Origin: Algoriphagus taiwanensis
Lineage (GTDB): Bacteria; Bacteroidota; Bacteroidia; Cytophagales; Cyclobacteriaceae
DNA: 64,000 bases
Assembly (NCBI RefSeq): GCF_036245645.1
Contig: NZ_BTPE01000001.1
Coordinates: forward strand, 62,001 to 126,000
Reading direction: 5' to 3'
The notes under the pieces were generated by a model, which saw only the letters and a program-made list of their open reading frames with translations, did not search any database and had not been told where the DNA came from. This document shows positions 15,240 to 24,384 of this stretch, one piece after another. A program made the position numbers and the translations under genes. Numbering within the stretch: position 1 is the stretch's first letter; the number at the start of each line of letters is the position of its first letter.

Positions 15240-16574
15240 ATGAAAAAAAACAATCCTAGAAAACCATTTTTTAACTCAGACAATCAGGATTCTGATTCTT
15301 CCCAATTCAAGAAAAAGTCTGATTTTCCTTCCAAAAAGGCAGGAAAAGGGGAATTCCAGAAGAAATCATTTGACAAACCGGAAAGGAAGTTTGATTCCAA
15401 GTCGGATTTTGGAGACAAACCAAAAGGTCGATTTTTCAAAGGAGAAGAAAAGACCAGTGGCTTTAGCAGAGATGAAAAGAAGCCAAGCAGAGGGGGGAAG
15501 TTTTCCAAAGACTTTGACTTCGAAGAGAAAAAGCAGTCTTTCAAAAAGCCCTTTTCCCCAAAGTCAGACCGTCCAAAGCGAGAGGACTTTTCAGGCAAAA
15601 AGATTGAAAAGCGAAATGAAGAGTCTGATAAGCCCTTTCGTAAGAACTTCTCCCAAGAAGGTACTGAAAGAAAAGTCTACAAAGGAAGAGGAAAAGATGA
15701 AAAGCCAAGATTTGAGATTCAAAAAAGGGAAAGCTTCTCTGAAAGGAGCGAAGTAAAAAGAGGCTTTGGCAAAAACCGAGTGCGAAAGCAGGAATTGAAT
15801 CCGGAAAGACCAGACTATAACTTCAGCGATATCCCGGGCAAAAAAGCTCAGGATGGGGGTGAAGATGGGCAAATCCGATTGAATAAATACATCTCCAATT
15901 CGGGTATTTGTAGCCGTAGAGAAGCGGATGAACTGATTACCAAAGGCATGGTGACGGTGAATGGAGAAGTGGTGACCGAACTGGGTCGAAAGGTGAAGAA
16001 GACGGACCGGGTGATTTTCCAGGGAAAGCGGATCAATCCCGAAAAGCCGGTTTATGTGTTGCTGAATAAGCCCAAGGATTTCATTACCACGACCAATGAC
16101 CCTATGGAAAGAAAAACGGTCATGAACCTGGTAGCCAATGCCTGTGAGGAGCGGATCTTCCCTGTCGGTCGCTTGGATCGTAATACTACCGGTCTTCTTT
16201 TATTTACCAACGATGGAGAATTAGCAGCCAAGCTTTCCCATCCTTCCAATCAGATCAAGAAGATTTATCAAGTTACCTTGGACAAGCCTCTTACTCACAA
16301 GGATGAGGAGCAGATTTTGGAAGGCTTGACCTTGGAGGATGGAGACGTGAAAGTGGATGATATGCAAGTCCTGTCCAAAGATCGGACGATTCTCGGTTTG
16401 GAGATTCATATTGGCCGAAACCGTATTGTACGCAGGCTGTTTGCCCATTTGGGCTATGAGGTGACTGCTTTGGATAGGGTTATGTTTGCAGGGTTGGATA
16501 AAAAAGACTTGAAGCGCGGAAATTACCGATTTCTTACCGAGAAGGAAGTCATTCGACTGAAGTACTATCTATAA
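15240..16574 (+). CDS. RsuA/RluB-family pseudouridine synthase with long basic N-terminal extension
   Basis: The enzyme converts a uridine in rRNA to pseudouridine; RluB acts on 23S and RsuA on 16S, and the sequence does not settle which. Residues about 1-200 are a low-complexity tract of Lys, Arg, Phe, Ser, Asp and Glu with recurring short motifs such as DKPERKFD, SDFGDKPKGRFF and KKPFSPKSD, probably disordered and RNA-binding. An S4 domain follows (LNKYISNSGICSRREADELI), then the catalytic domain with GRLDRNTTGLLLFTNDG, where Asp is the nucleophile. E. coli RluB is 291 residues, so the 444-residue length is due to the N-terminal tract. ATG at 15240. Confidence 0.92.
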   Translation: MKKNNPRKPFFNSDNQDSDSSQFKKKSDFPSKKAGKGEFQKKSFDKPERKFDSKSDFGDKPKGRFFKGEEKTSGFSRDEKKPSRGGKFSKDFDFEEKKQSFKKPFSPKSDRPKREDFSGKKIEKRNEESDKPFRKNFSQEGTERKVYKGRGKDEKPRFEIQKRESFSERSEVKRGFGKNRVRKQELNPERPDYNFSDIPGKKAQDGGEDGQIRLNKYISNSGICSRREADELITKGMVTVNGEVVTELGRKVKKTDRVIFQGKRINPEKPVYVLLNKPKDFITTTNDPMERKTVMNLVANACEERIFPVGRLDRNTTGLLLFTNDGELAAKLSHPSNQIKKIYQVTLDKPLTHKDEEQILEGLTLEDGDVKVDDMQVLSKDRTILGLEIHIGRNRIVRRLFAHLGYEVTALDRVMFAGLDKKDLKRGNYRFLTEKEVIRLKYYL

Positions 16575-16577
16575 AGT

Positions 16578-16605
16578 AAAAAGCTCCGAGAGGGGCTTTT
16601 TTTAT
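16578..16605. terminator. Bidirectional terminator between pseudouridine synthase and thioredoxin genes
   Basis: AAAAGCTCC and GGGGCTTTT form a 9-bp stem (one G-U pair) with a GAGA loop. T-runs flank it on both strands, and the two genes converge on it with stops at 16574 and 16609. Confidence 0.75.
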
Positions 16606-16608
16606 ACC

Positions 16609-16914
16609 CTAGCAAAATCCTTTGAGCTGCTGAACCAATTCTCTTTTGGTCAGGATTCCAGCTTTTCTCCAGAGGATTTTCCCCCGCTTAAACAATATAT
16701 AATGGGGAATAGAGCGGATGGCAAACTGCTGACTGAGTTGGGGATGCTTGTCCACATTGATTTTGAAAAGTTTGATTTTCCCTCCCAACTCGGCCAAGGC
16801 TTCTTCCAATGCCGGATTCATCGTCTGACAGGGGCCGCACCAATCCGCATAAAAATCCACCAAAACCGCGTCCTGACTTTGAGAGATGATATCTTTTGGA
16901 TTTTTCTTGGGCAT
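16609..16914 (-). CDS. Thioredoxin
   Basis: A 101-residue single-domain thioredoxin with the active site ADWCGPC (residues about 28-34), preceded by the VDFYA strand and followed by the cis-proline segment IRSIPHY and the GKIL turn. It reduces protein disulphides in the cytoplasm; no signal peptide is present. The length fits thioredoxin (about 105). ATG start at 16914. The 120-base gap to the Skp-like gene upstream contains that gene's terminator, so it is probably transcribed by itself. Which of the cell's thioredoxins it represents cannot be told. Confidence 0.92.
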   Translation of the reverse strand: MPKKNPKDIISQSQDAVLVDFYADWCGPCQTMNPALEEALAELGGKIKLFKINVDKHPQLSQQFAIRSIPHYILFKRGKILWRKAGILTKRELVQQLKGFC

Positions 16915-16980
16915 ACTTTAGACAGTAAAATCAAGACTTAAGATACAAGACAATACACTTAAAAGTTATGGATGAAATAA

Positions 16981-17012
16981 AAAAGGCAGCTTTTCGAGAA
17001 AAGCTGCCTTTT
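16981..17012 (-). terminator. Strong terminator of the BamA/Skp cluster
   Basis: AAAAGGCAGCTTTT (16981-16994) and AAAAGCTGCCTTTT (16999-17012) form a perfect 14-bp stem with a CGAG loop. It lies 23 bases past the stop of the minus-strand OmpH gene, with T's continuing on that strand. Confidence 0.88.
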
Positions 17013-17034
17013 GATTTAAATCCTTTTTCTGGAA

Positions 17035-17592
17035 TTAGTTTCCGCTAGGAGCGGCACCTGCAGGTCTTTGAGGCATCTGAAGGCCCAATTTGGCCAATAC
17101 CAACTCAGTGAATTTGTCTTCTTCTTTGGTGTAGAGAAGGATTGGAGATTGTCCGGCAGTCTCAGCAAAGATATGCGTATAGTTGTTTTCTGCAGCTACA
17201 GCATTGATGGCATTGATGACTTTGGTCTGTACCGGCTCCAAAAGCTCCTGAAGCTTTCTCTGATAGGATACCTGAGCATCTTGCTCATATTTCTGAAGAT
17301 CCTGCTGTAACTTGGTCAGTTCAGCTTCTTTAGCGCCACGGGCATCTTCGGTCATGGTTGGAGCAGCTTGCTGGTAAGCTTGTACCTGACGCTGGAAGTC
17401 ATTGGCTTTAGTTTGGATATTGGTCTGAAGCTGAGTTTGGTAATCTTGGATGTCAGCTCCAATTTGCTCCATTTCCGGCATCAAATCCATGATGAATTCC
17501 ACGCTGGTGTAACCAATCTTTACCTCTTGGGCCTGGGCCGCAAATCCCATGAATAGCAAGGCTACTGCAGATAGGATGACTTTTACTTTCAT
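17035..17592 (-). CDS. OmpH/Skp-family periplasmic chaperone
   Basis: Skp-like chaperones hold unfolded outer-membrane proteins in the periplasm. The 185-residue protein has a signal peptide ending at about residue 21 (FAAQA/QEVKIGYTS), then the typical start strand (KIGYTSVEFIMDLMPE), a long charged coiled coil (about 40-130, with many Gln, Lys and Glu), and the closing strand INAVAAENNYTHIFAE. The C-terminus (PQRPAGAAPSGN) is a short flexible tail. A second family member lies 85 bases upstream and bamA beyond it, the usual bamA-skp arrangement. Probably part of the same transcript, ended by the strong hairpin downstream. Confidence 0.92.
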   Translation of the reverse strand: MKVKVILSAVALLFMGFAAQAQEVKIGYTSVEFIMDLMPEMEQIGADIQDYQTQLQTNIQTKANDFQRQVQAYQQAAPTMTEDARGAKEAELTKLQQDLQKYEQDAQVSYQRKLQELLEPVQTKVINAINAVAAENNYTHIFAETAGQSPILLYTKEEDKFTELVLAKLGLQMPQRPAGAAPSGN

Positions 17593-17677
17593 ATTGTTCT
17601 GATTTGTTTTTGTACTTGTCTTTTATTCAAATGGGAAGTAGGCAATTTTTTGAAAGGCCCTAACCCTTTTTTACTCA

Positions 17678-18205
17678 TTAATTTTCATCAATTCCCAACT
17701 CTTCCAGGACAAATTCTGAATAATCATGTCTTGGGTCAGAGTAAATGATCGCGGAAGGTCCGGCAGCCTTATCGAAGAGCACAGCCAGATTGTTTTTTCT
17801 TGAGACCCTTTCGATCGCATCGTAGATTTTAGACTGAAGGGGCTGAAGCAATTCTGCCTGTTTCTGATAATAGACTCCGTTGATTCCGAAGATTCTGCTG
17901 TTGTATTCCTGCGAGGTCTTTTCCTTCGCCTTGATGTCTGACATTCGCTGCTGATACATCTCTTCAGTGAGCAGTACCTCCTCAGCTTTTAGCTGAGTGT
18001 ACATTTCCTTGATCTCTTGATCCAAACTTTGTGCCTCCTTTTTCCAGTCGTTACTCAGCTTGGTGAGTTCATCCTGGATGACTTTGTAGTCCGGATGCTT
18101 GTTTAGGATAAATTCGGAATCGATGTATCCAAACTTTTGTGCCTTTAACTGGCTGCCAAAGAGCACAAAGAGCAGCAAAAGTACAATTTTCGGTGAGTTA
18201 TTCAT
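17678..18205 (-). CDS. OmpH/Skp-family periplasmic chaperone (second copy)
   Basis: A 175-residue paralogue of the next gene, with a signal peptide ending near residue 22 (FGSQLKA/QKFGYIDSEF). The same plan follows: KFGYIDSEFILNKHPD, a long coiled coil with conserved QLKAEEVLLTEEMYQQR, and RKNNLAVLFDKAAG near the end. The two copies differ clearly in sequence, so the duplication is old; paired skp genes next to bamA are frequent in Bacteroidota. Role inferred: passing barrel proteins to BamA, whose gene ends 91 bases upstream. Confidence 0.92.
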   Translation of the reverse strand: MNNSPKIVLLLLFVLFGSQLKAQKFGYIDSEFILNKHPDYKVIQDELTKLSNDWKKEAQSLDQEIKEMYTQLKAEEVLLTEEMYQQRMSDIKAKEKTSQEYNSRIFGINGVYYQKQAELLQPLQSKIYDAIERVSRKNNLAVLFDKAAGPSAIIYSDPRHDYSEFVLEELGIDEN

Positions 18206-18296
18206 TTCTTCTGGAGTAAAATCCGAGCCTTAGATTCTGTGAAAATCGCAATTTTATTTTAGCATATTTTAACTAACGCTCCGATACTTAGGAAGA

Positions 18297-20996
18297 TTAT
18301 CTGAACTGCTGTCCGATGGTAAAGTGGAATTGTGGTCCACTTGCTGTTCTCTGTCCAGGTATGGGGTCAAATCCATATCCCCAATCCACTCCCAACAGAC
18401 CGAATGCCGGCATAAAGATTCGTGCACCTACGCCTGCAGACTTTTTCAGGTCATATGGATTAAAGTCCTTGTAATCTCCCCAGTTATTCCCTGCCTCAGC
18501 AAATCCCAAAAGGAAGATCGTGGCCGAAGGATTAGGAGAAACCAAGAAACGGATTTCCATTACGTACTTATTGTAGACCACCCCACCGTAAGGGTCAGGA
18601 TTTGCAGTACCTCTGGTATCTCTACCCGGAGTGATACTTTGGTTTTCATAGCCTCTCAATCCGATGATTTCCTGACCTAGGGCAAAGTTATTGAAGGTCA
18701 TGCCATCTCCACCCATCACGAATCTCTCCAACGGAATGATGCCGATTTTATCCCCATAGGAACCCAAGAAGCCCATGTGAGCTCTTGCACTTGCCACCCA
18801 CTTGCTCGATCCGAAAATCGGTGTGTAGAAAGAGGCATCAAACATCCACTTATGATACTCCAGCCATGCATATTTTTCCTGGTCAGGAGATTCAGAGGTG
18901 ATGTTGTCATTCAGGGTAGCATAAGGAGGGGTAATGTTGATTCCCAAAATGATATTTGATCCCAGTCTTGGATAGATATTGTTATCGACATTGTTTCTCG
19001 CTATGGTGGTATTGAATGTCACACTCTTGGAAGTACCTGTAGGATAACTTAGACCAAAGGAGGTTCCAAACTGGTTGAATTCATAGTTTTGGAACTGAAG
19101 CGAATTACTGATACTGAAGTAATCATCAGGCCAAGTGACTCGTTTTGCCAAGCCCACCGTTACCCCTGTGATTTTGAAGAATCCAAGATCATCATTGACC
19201 CCTGGGTTTTGACTGAAGAAATCGACCTGTCTCTGGACAGAGTGATTAAAGGAGAAGCTTAAGGCATTCGCCTTTTTCCCTCCAAACCAAGGTTCGGTCA
19301 AGGAAATGGAGTAGTTCTGGAAAGTACGCCCGTTGGCTTGGACTCTCAGGGAAAGCTTTTGTCCATCTCCTACCGGAAGTGGATCCCACTTATCGAAGTT
19401 GCCGATGTTTCGGATAGAGAAGTTGTTGAAAGAAAGCCCGACTGTACCTACGAAGCCATAGAATCCACCCCAACCACCGGAAAGTTCGATTTGGTCATTG
19501 GGTCGCTCTTCCAGCTCGAAGGTGATATCCACGGTAGCATTCTCAAAGTTTGGCCGGAGATCCGGATTGATTTTTTCCGGATCGAAATAGCCCAAAGTGG
19601 AAAGTTCCCGAATCGTCCTTACCAAAAGGCTTCGGTTAAACTTCTGCCCGGGAAGGATACGGATTTCCCGCATCACCACATGGTCAGAAGTTCTTTCATT
19701 TCCTTTGATATTGACGCTATTTACTGTCACTTGAGGGCCTTCAAAGATCCGCATTTCCAGATCAATGGAATCTCCGGTTACATTGACTTCTACAGGCTCG
19801 ATATTGAAGAAGAGATATCCGTCGTCTTGATAGAGGGAACTGACGTCATCTCCCTTCTGAGGGTCGTAGTTGAGTCGTTTTTGGAGTTTTTCCTTGTCGT
19901 AGACATCCCCTTTTTGGATTCCCAGTTTTGCCAGGAGGACGGTGCTAGGGTGGATGTAGTTACCGGTAAAGGTGATGTTTCGGTAGAAGTACTTTCTTCC
20001 TTCTTCTACATTCAGATCGATATTGATTTTGTCATCAGAAAAATTGTAGACTGAGTCTGCGATGATTTTGGCATCACGAAAGCCTCGGCTGTTGTAGAAA
20101 TTGATGACGTTGTCTTTATCGTTTCGGTATTCCTTGGGAATGTATTTGGACCCGTTGAGGAAGTTGAGTTTAAAATTCTTGTGAATGTAGGAGGTGAAAT
20201 CCTCTTTTGTAGCTGGTTCGGTATAGAGGAGCGAGTTTTTCGCACTTTCCAAATTGGCATCAGTGAGTCTGGAATAAGCATCTTTGAAGATAGATACCCT
20301 CGCATATTCCTTGGTTTTTTTCATTTTACCCTTCAGGGCTCGATCAGCGATTTCATCATTTCCGTAGAATTGGATTTCGTTGATTTTGACCTTGGAGTTG
20401 ATATTGATATCAAATCGGAGTTTGACACTGTTAGGTAAAGTGGTATCCCGGTCCTGATAGATTTTCACATCGGTATTGAGGTACCCTTTGTCCAGGTAGT
20501 ATTTTTCAATGTTTCTTTTGGCGGTGTTCAAAACATCATCCCGTACTACCCGACCTCGGATATTGACTTTGTCCCGAAGTTCACTCTCTTGGGTTTTGTT
20601 GATTCCTTCAAATTCTACTCTGGAAAAACGAGGCCTTTCTGTCAGGTCCAATAAAAGGTAAATGTCCTCTCCTTCAATTTTGGTTACGAGGATTTTTACG
20701 TCTCCGATGATTCCTTGTCCCCAGAGTTTCTTGAGGGCATTGGAAATAGCATCACCCGGAACGTCTATTCTGTCATCGACTTTCAATCCGGAAAGAGAAA
20801 TGATAGCGACCTCATCCAGTGTAGTCAGACCTACTGCTTTGATTTCTGCTATGCGAAATTTTTGGGGCTTGGCATAGTTCAGTTCCAGGATGTTGACAGC
20901 CCGTGGAGAGGTGTACCGGCTTTGCCCCAAGCGGATTTGTGCCATGGCCGAGACAGACCAGATCAAACAACAAAGAATAATTAAACCTCTTTTCAT
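18297..20996 (-). CDS. bamA: Outer-membrane protein assembly factor BamA
   Basis: BamA inserts beta-barrel proteins into the outer membrane. I start it at the ATG at 20996; two TTG codons precede it. The 899-residue protein has a signal peptide ending near SAMA/QIRLG, about five POTRA domains (residues about 45-475; for example FSRVEFEGINKTQESEL and VTVNSVNIKGNERTSDHVV), and a C-terminal barrel. The barrel contains the Omp85 loop motif GLRGYENQ near residue 760 and ends FHFTIGQQFR. It is longer than E. coli BamA (810), typical of the phylum. uppS lies directly upstream and two skp genes downstream, making one envelope-assembly transcript. Confidence 0.96.
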   Translation of the reverse strand: MKRGLIILCCLIWSVSAMAQIRLGQSRYTSPRAVNILELNYAKPQKFRIAEIKAVGLTTLDEVAIISLSGLKVDDRIDVPGDAISNALKKLWGQGIIGDVKILVTKIEGEDIYLLLDLTERPRFSRVEFEGINKTQESELRDKVNIRGRVVRDDVLNTAKRNIEKYYLDKGYLNTDVKIYQDRDTTLPNSVKLRFDININSKVKINEIQFYGNDEIADRALKGKMKKTKEYARVSIFKDAYSRLTDANLESAKNSLLYTEPATKEDFTSYIHKNFKLNFLNGSKYIPKEYRNDKDNVINFYNSRGFRDAKIIADSVYNFSDDKINIDLNVEEGRKYFYRNITFTGNYIHPSTVLLAKLGIQKGDVYDKEKLQKRLNYDPQKGDDVSSLYQDDGYLFFNIEPVEVNVTGDSIDLEMRIFEGPQVTVNSVNIKGNERTSDHVVMREIRILPGQKFNRSLLVRTIRELSTLGYFDPEKINPDLRPNFENATVDITFELEERPNDQIELSGGWGGFYGFVGTVGLSFNNFSIRNIGNFDKWDPLPVGDGQKLSLRVQANGRTFQNYSISLTEPWFGGKKANALSFSFNHSVQRQVDFFSQNPGVNDDLGFFKITGVTVGLAKRVTWPDDYFSISNSLQFQNYEFNQFGTSFGLSYPTGTSKSVTFNTTIARNNVDNNIYPRLGSNIILGINITPPYATLNDNITSESPDQEKYAWLEYHKWMFDASFYTPIFGSSKWVASARAHMGFLGSYGDKIGIIPLERFVMGGDGMTFNNFALGQEIIGLRGYENQSITPGRDTRGTANPDPYGGVVYNKYVMEIRFLVSPNPSATIFLLGFAEAGNNWGDYKDFNPYDLKKSAGVGARIFMPAFGLLGVDWGYGFDPIPGQRTASGPQFHFTIGQQFR

Positions 20997-21003
20997 CAAC
21001 AAC

Positions 21004-21741
21004 TTATGGTTTTACTTGCTCACCGGTTTTGCCAAACCTACGTTCACGTTTCTGATAATCTTTCACTGCGGCATAAAGGTGTTCCATCCTGAAATCCGGC
21101 CATAAAACAGGAGTGAAATACAACTCTGTATAGGCTAGTTGCCAAAGGAGGAAGTTGCTGATTCTGTATTCGCCGCTCGTTCTGATCATCAGTTCCGGGT
21201 CGGGAATGCCAGCTGTGTCGAGATTTCCCGCCACAATCTCCTGAGTGATTTCCTCAGGTTTCAGCTCACCAGTTGAGATTTTTTGAGCAATGCGCCTGAC
21301 GGCTTGGGTGAGTTCCCACTGTCCGCTGTAGCTTAGGGCTAAGATGACTGTCAGTCCGGTATTACCGGAAGTCAGTTCTTTAGCCTCCATGAGCTTATCG
21401 TAAGCAGACTTGGGTAGACTATGGATATCTCCGATTGCCTCCAGTCTGATGTTGTTTTTCATCATCAGGGAGATCTCGTCGATAATGGTTTTAACCAAAA
21501 GCTCCATCAGAGCTCTTACTTCATCTTGGGGTCTTGACCAGTTTTCGGTGGAGAAGGAAAACAGGGTAAGGTATTTTACTCCTAGATTGTCCGCACCTTC
21601 GATTGCATCTTTCACGGCCTGAATGGCGTGCCGGTGTCCGAAAATTCTCATGGCGCCTTTCTTCTTGGCCCATCGGCCATTTCCGTCCATGATGATCGCA
21701 ATATGTCGGGGGATATTAGTGAGGTCTAACTGTTCCTTCAT
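21004..21741 (-). CDS. uppS: Isoprenyl transferase (undecaprenyl diphosphate synthase)
   Basis: UppS joins isopentenyl diphosphate units to farnesyl diphosphate in cis to make the C55 lipid carrier for peptidoglycan and other surface polymers. The 245-residue protein has the N-terminal IAIIMDGNGRWAKKKG motif (catalytic Asp in MDGNGRWA), GVKYLTLFSFSTENWSRP near 70, and the C-terminal PELMIRTSGEYRISNFLLWQ and YTELYFTP motifs. Length matches E. coli UppS (253). ATG at 21741; bamA begins 7 bases after its stop, so they are cotranscribed. Confidence 0.96.
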   Translation of the reverse strand: MKEQLDLTNIPRHIAIIMDGNGRWAKKKGAMRIFGHRHAIQAVKDAIEGADNLGVKYLTLFSFSTENWSRPQDEVRALMELLVKTIIDEISLMMKNNIRLEAIGDIHSLPKSAYDKLMEAKELTSGNTGLTVILALSYSGQWELTQAVRRIAQKISTGELKPEEITQEIVAGNLDTAGIPDPELMIRTSGEYRISNFLLWQLAYTELYFTPVLWPDFRMEHLYAAVKDYQKRERRFGKTGEQVKP

Positions 21742-21821
21742 TCCAATGCCTTGGGTACCTACTTTTTTGGAGGTACAAAAATGCTATTTCTTTTTTAATT
21801 ATCAGCCCTTTGGTCCATTAA

Positions 21822-22583
21822 TTAATACGCATAGCACTTGACATTGGCAAAGGTGTAGGATACAGTGAGTCCCAAGAAATAGTACCAATCCTTGGTATTG
21901 GGATTTCCAAAATTGATGATCTGAGTTGGGGTAGTTCCTATATTGGGATCTACTTCCGAGTTTAGGAAAACCCCGGCTTTAGAATCAATTTTATCCAAAT
22001 AGTCCGTGAAAGTCGGCCTAAATCCGAGCTCTCCCGCCAATGTCCATCGGTCATTTAGCCTATATTTCACTCCTCCGCCAAATGGAATCACAGGGGAGGT
22101 GAGTTGATAATAATCAGCTGGAGTAAATCGCTCCGCACTATACCGACCCTTCATGGTAAAATAGGAAAACCCAATCCCAAAAAAGGCATAAGGCGACCAG
22201 CGGAACTCCGAGTCATTGCGCAGGAAATCCAGGAAATTGAACTCCATCACCGCAGAAGCCTCAATCACTCCTCCTCTGAATCGGGCATCTCTGCTTTTTG
22301 CTACCAAATCCAAAGGGGCGATTTCATCGTCTGCATGGAGAATAGCCGTACTCAAGGATACCCTCAATGTCCACACATTGTCAAAATTTCTCTTGCCAAA
22401 CAACGTACCTTGAAAGCCACTTTGGCCCAGATCAACTTTTCGAATGATATCCCCTGAGTAGGTAGCGCCACCTATTCCTCCTCCTATTTCGTATTTCTGA
22501 GCCTTTGACTCGGAAATATTCCCTGCTAAGCCGATGAATAGAATGACTAAATATCTGAAAATCTTAAAATTGACCTTTTTCAA
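21822..22583 (-). CDS. Secreted beta-barrel protein, DUF6089-like
   Basis: I place the start at TTG 22583, giving 253 residues with a clean signal peptide (MKKVNFKIFRYLVILFIGLAGNISESKA) written here in parts: KKVNFKIFRYLVI then LFIGLAGNISESKA. A longer frame runs up to another TTG at 22670 but adds a sequence that does not look like a leader. The mature protein begins with a Gly-rich strand (YEIGGGIGGATYSGDI), continues with alternating strands, and ends in a Tyr-rich strand (YYFLGLTVSYTFANVKCYAY). This resembles the DUF6089 outer-membrane proteins often found between uppS and nadK in Bacteroidota. Function is unknown; an outer-membrane role is inferred from neighbours. Confidence 0.78.
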   Translation of the reverse strand: MKKVNFKIFRYLVILFIGLAGNISESKAQKYEIGGGIGGATYSGDIIRKVDLGQSGFQGTLFGKRNFDNVWTLRVSLSTAILHADDEIAPLDLVAKSRDARFRGGVIEASAVMEFNFLDFLRNDSEFRWSPYAFFGIGFSYFTMKGRYSAERFTPADYYQLTSPVIPFGGGVKYRLNDRWTLAGELGFRPTFTDYLDKIDSKAGVFLNSEVDPNIGTTPTQIINFGNPNTKDWYYFLGLTVSYTFANVKCYAY

Positions 22584-22674
22584 GACGATGCAAGTTAGAA
22601 AGGACTTAACGTTTAAAAAACGCAGATAAGTATTTAACGGGTTAATTAATGTTAAGCTCAATGGCCTCAAAGTT

Positions 22675-23550
22675 TCAGTTTCTCATATCAAATCCCCAAT
22701 TCAACTTCTGCCGCAGTGTATCAAAGAAATGGTAATGAGGAAGTTTTACCAAATTTGCAGAAAAGTTCTCTTTTTTCACGCTCAGCTTGATGTCTGATGA
22801 AATAGATGTAGATCTTGAATCCAAAGAGATCATGAATTTATCGGTTCTCCCTTCGATTTCAAAGCTGATTTCCGAATCATCCGAGACGATGATAGGACGG
22901 ACATTCAGGTTGTGAGGACTCACAGGAGTGATCACAAAGCTTTTTGCCCCAGGGGTAATCAATGGGCCACCACAGCTCAAAGAATATCCTGTCGAGCCGG
23001 TAGGCGTGGACACAATCAGGCCATCTGCCCAATAGGAATTGAGATATTTGCCGTCAATGTAGGTGTGTACAGTGATCATGGAGGAGGTATCCCGCTTGTG
23101 AATGGTGAATTCATTCAGTGCAAAATGGATCCCATTGAAGAATTTTCTGTTGCTCTGAAGGCTAAGCAAAACCCTGGATTCCAATTGGAAATTATTTTCA
23201 GCCAAATAGCCTACTGCTTCCCGAATCTGATCTGTGGATACTGTGGCCAGGAAACCCAGCCTCCCCGTATTCAGACCCAGGATGGGGATTTCATGCTTTC
23301 CCACCACGCAGACGGTGTCCAAAAGTGTTCCGTCTCCTCCAATCGAAATAAAGAAATCCATGGAGGCGATTTCCTCCTGAGTTTCCAAAACCCAATAACT
23401 CAGCCGTTGATTGCCATTCATCTTCATCAGCCGATCAAAGGTCTCCGTCACGAAAATCTCAAACTCATGTTTGATCAGTTGATCAAAGAGCAATTCGACG
23501 TCGGAGAAATACTCGGCCTTCAATGCGAGGCCATGCAGGGCGATTTTCAT
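22675..23550 (-). CDS. nadK: NAD kinase
   Basis: NadK phosphorylates NAD to NADP in the cytoplasm. The 291-residue protein has the family motifs ISIGGDGTLLDTV (GGDGT, residues about 70-82), LGLNTGRLGFLA, NEFTIHKRD, and the Gly-rich WADGLIVSTPTGSTGYSLSCGGP. Length matches bacterial NAD kinases (about 290). ATG at 23550. It lies between a CBS-domain gene upstream (gap 88) and the barrel gene downstream, all on the same strand. Confidence is high for the enzyme; operon membership is inferred from spacing. Confidence 0.97.
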   Translation of the reverse strand: MKIALHGLALKAEYFSDVELLFDQLIKHEFEIFVTETFDRLMKMNGNQRLSYWVLETQEEIASMDFFISIGGDGTLLDTVCVVGKHEIPILGLNTGRLGFLATVSTDQIREAVGYLAENNFQLESRVLLSLQSNRKFFNGIHFALNEFTIHKRDTSSMITVHTYIDGKYLNSYWADGLIVSTPTGSTGYSLSCGGPLITPGAKSFVITPVSPHNLNVRPIIVSDDSEISFEIEGRTDKFMISLDSRSTSISSDIKLSVKKENFSANLVKLPHYHFFDTLRQKLNWGFDMRN

Positions 23551-23638
23551 GTGATTATTGGAGTTCTTTAGCAGGTCACATGGAATCTTGATTGACCGAT
23601 AAAGATTGGGATTACGGCCAATAGCTCGATTTCACAGA

Positions 23639-24304
23639 TCAAATATCTAAAAATCTCAGCAAGTTGCCGATTCGGTCTTCATCGGCACTGATTCCGGTTT
23701 CTTCCTGAAAATGATCAATTACCCGATAACCGAACCTTTCCAGGGTTGCTTTTACGTGCTTGAGGTCCGGTTTATCCATTTTCAGGGTCAGCTTGATCTT
23801 GTTTTCATCCAGTGGGTCAGAGGTGATGAAGGAGCTCAGCACTTTGGTATTTTCGGATTCGATTAGTCTTGATATTTCTGAAAGATGATAGTCAGACATA
23901 TCCATGGAGAGGATCAGAACTCCGCCTTGGGACTTGATGGAAAGGCTATCTGCGAAGGCAGCGATTGCATCCTCCATGGTGATTACTCCGAGATAGGTGT
24001 TTTCCCGGTCTAGAACTGCCACCAAATTGGAATGCTCGTCTGCAGATACTCGCAAAACATCGTAAATATGCTTGTCTGAATACACCCAACAAGCGCCTGA
24101 GACCACCTCAATTTTGCTGATCAGGATATCAGGATCATTGACTTCAAAAATGATTTCATCGCTTACAAAACCCAAAAATTTACCCTCATCCACTACCGGA
24201 AGCGCGTCAGTACGAATTTCCTCCATCCAGTTCAAAGCCATGCCGGCCCGATCTGAAAGTTTCAGCGGTGGAATGAGACTGTTGATAAATTCGTAGGCTT
24301 GCAT
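23639..24304 (-). CDS. CBS-domain protein with ACT-like C-terminus
   Basis: A 221-residue cytoplasmic protein. Two CBS domains occupy about residues 1-125 (LPVVDEGKFLGFVSDEII and LVAVLDRENTYLGVITMEDAI are the repeat cores) and usually bind adenosyl ligands to sense energy state. The C-terminal part (about 130-210, starting GGVLILSMDMSDYHLSEI) has the length and pattern of an ACT regulatory domain, giving an AcuB-like layout. No catalytic domain is visible. It sits directly upstream of nadK on the same strand, so it could sense nucleotide state, but no target is shown by the sequence. Confidence 0.85.
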   Translation of the reverse strand: MQAYEFINSLIPPLKLSDRAGMALNWMEEIRTDALPVVDEGKFLGFVSDEIIFEVNDPDILISKIEVVSGACWVYSDKHIYDVLRVSADEHSNLVAVLDRENTYLGVITMEDAIAAFADSLSIKSQGGVLILSMDMSDYHLSEISRLIESENTKVLSSFITSDPLDENKIKLTLKMDKPDLKHVKATLERFGYRVIDHFQEETGISADEDRIGNLLRFLDI

Positions 24305-24334
24305 GAGAGAAAGTTAAGAATTGAATTCAGAAGT

Positions 24335-24374
24335 AAAAACGTCCGAGGAGAGATTTCTGTTCAATTCTCCGGAC
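24335..24374 (-). terminator. Probable terminator of the chrA-like operon
   Basis: On the minus strand GTCCGGAGA pairs with TCTCCTCGGAC (two-base bulge) around a 12-base loop, followed by GTTTTTAC. It begins 10 bases past the stop of the chromate-transporter-like gene. Confidence 0.5.
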
Positions 24375-24384
24375 TAATTGGGGC

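Noticed and set aside
19338..20054. 238-residue open frame on the plus strand inside bamA
   Set aside because: Antisense to well-conserved POTRA and barrel coding sequence of bamA; no recognisable motif and no promoter-like context.
22912..23571. 219-residue open frame on the plus strand inside nadK
   Set aside because: Antisense to the conserved catalytic core of NAD kinase; no domain pattern.
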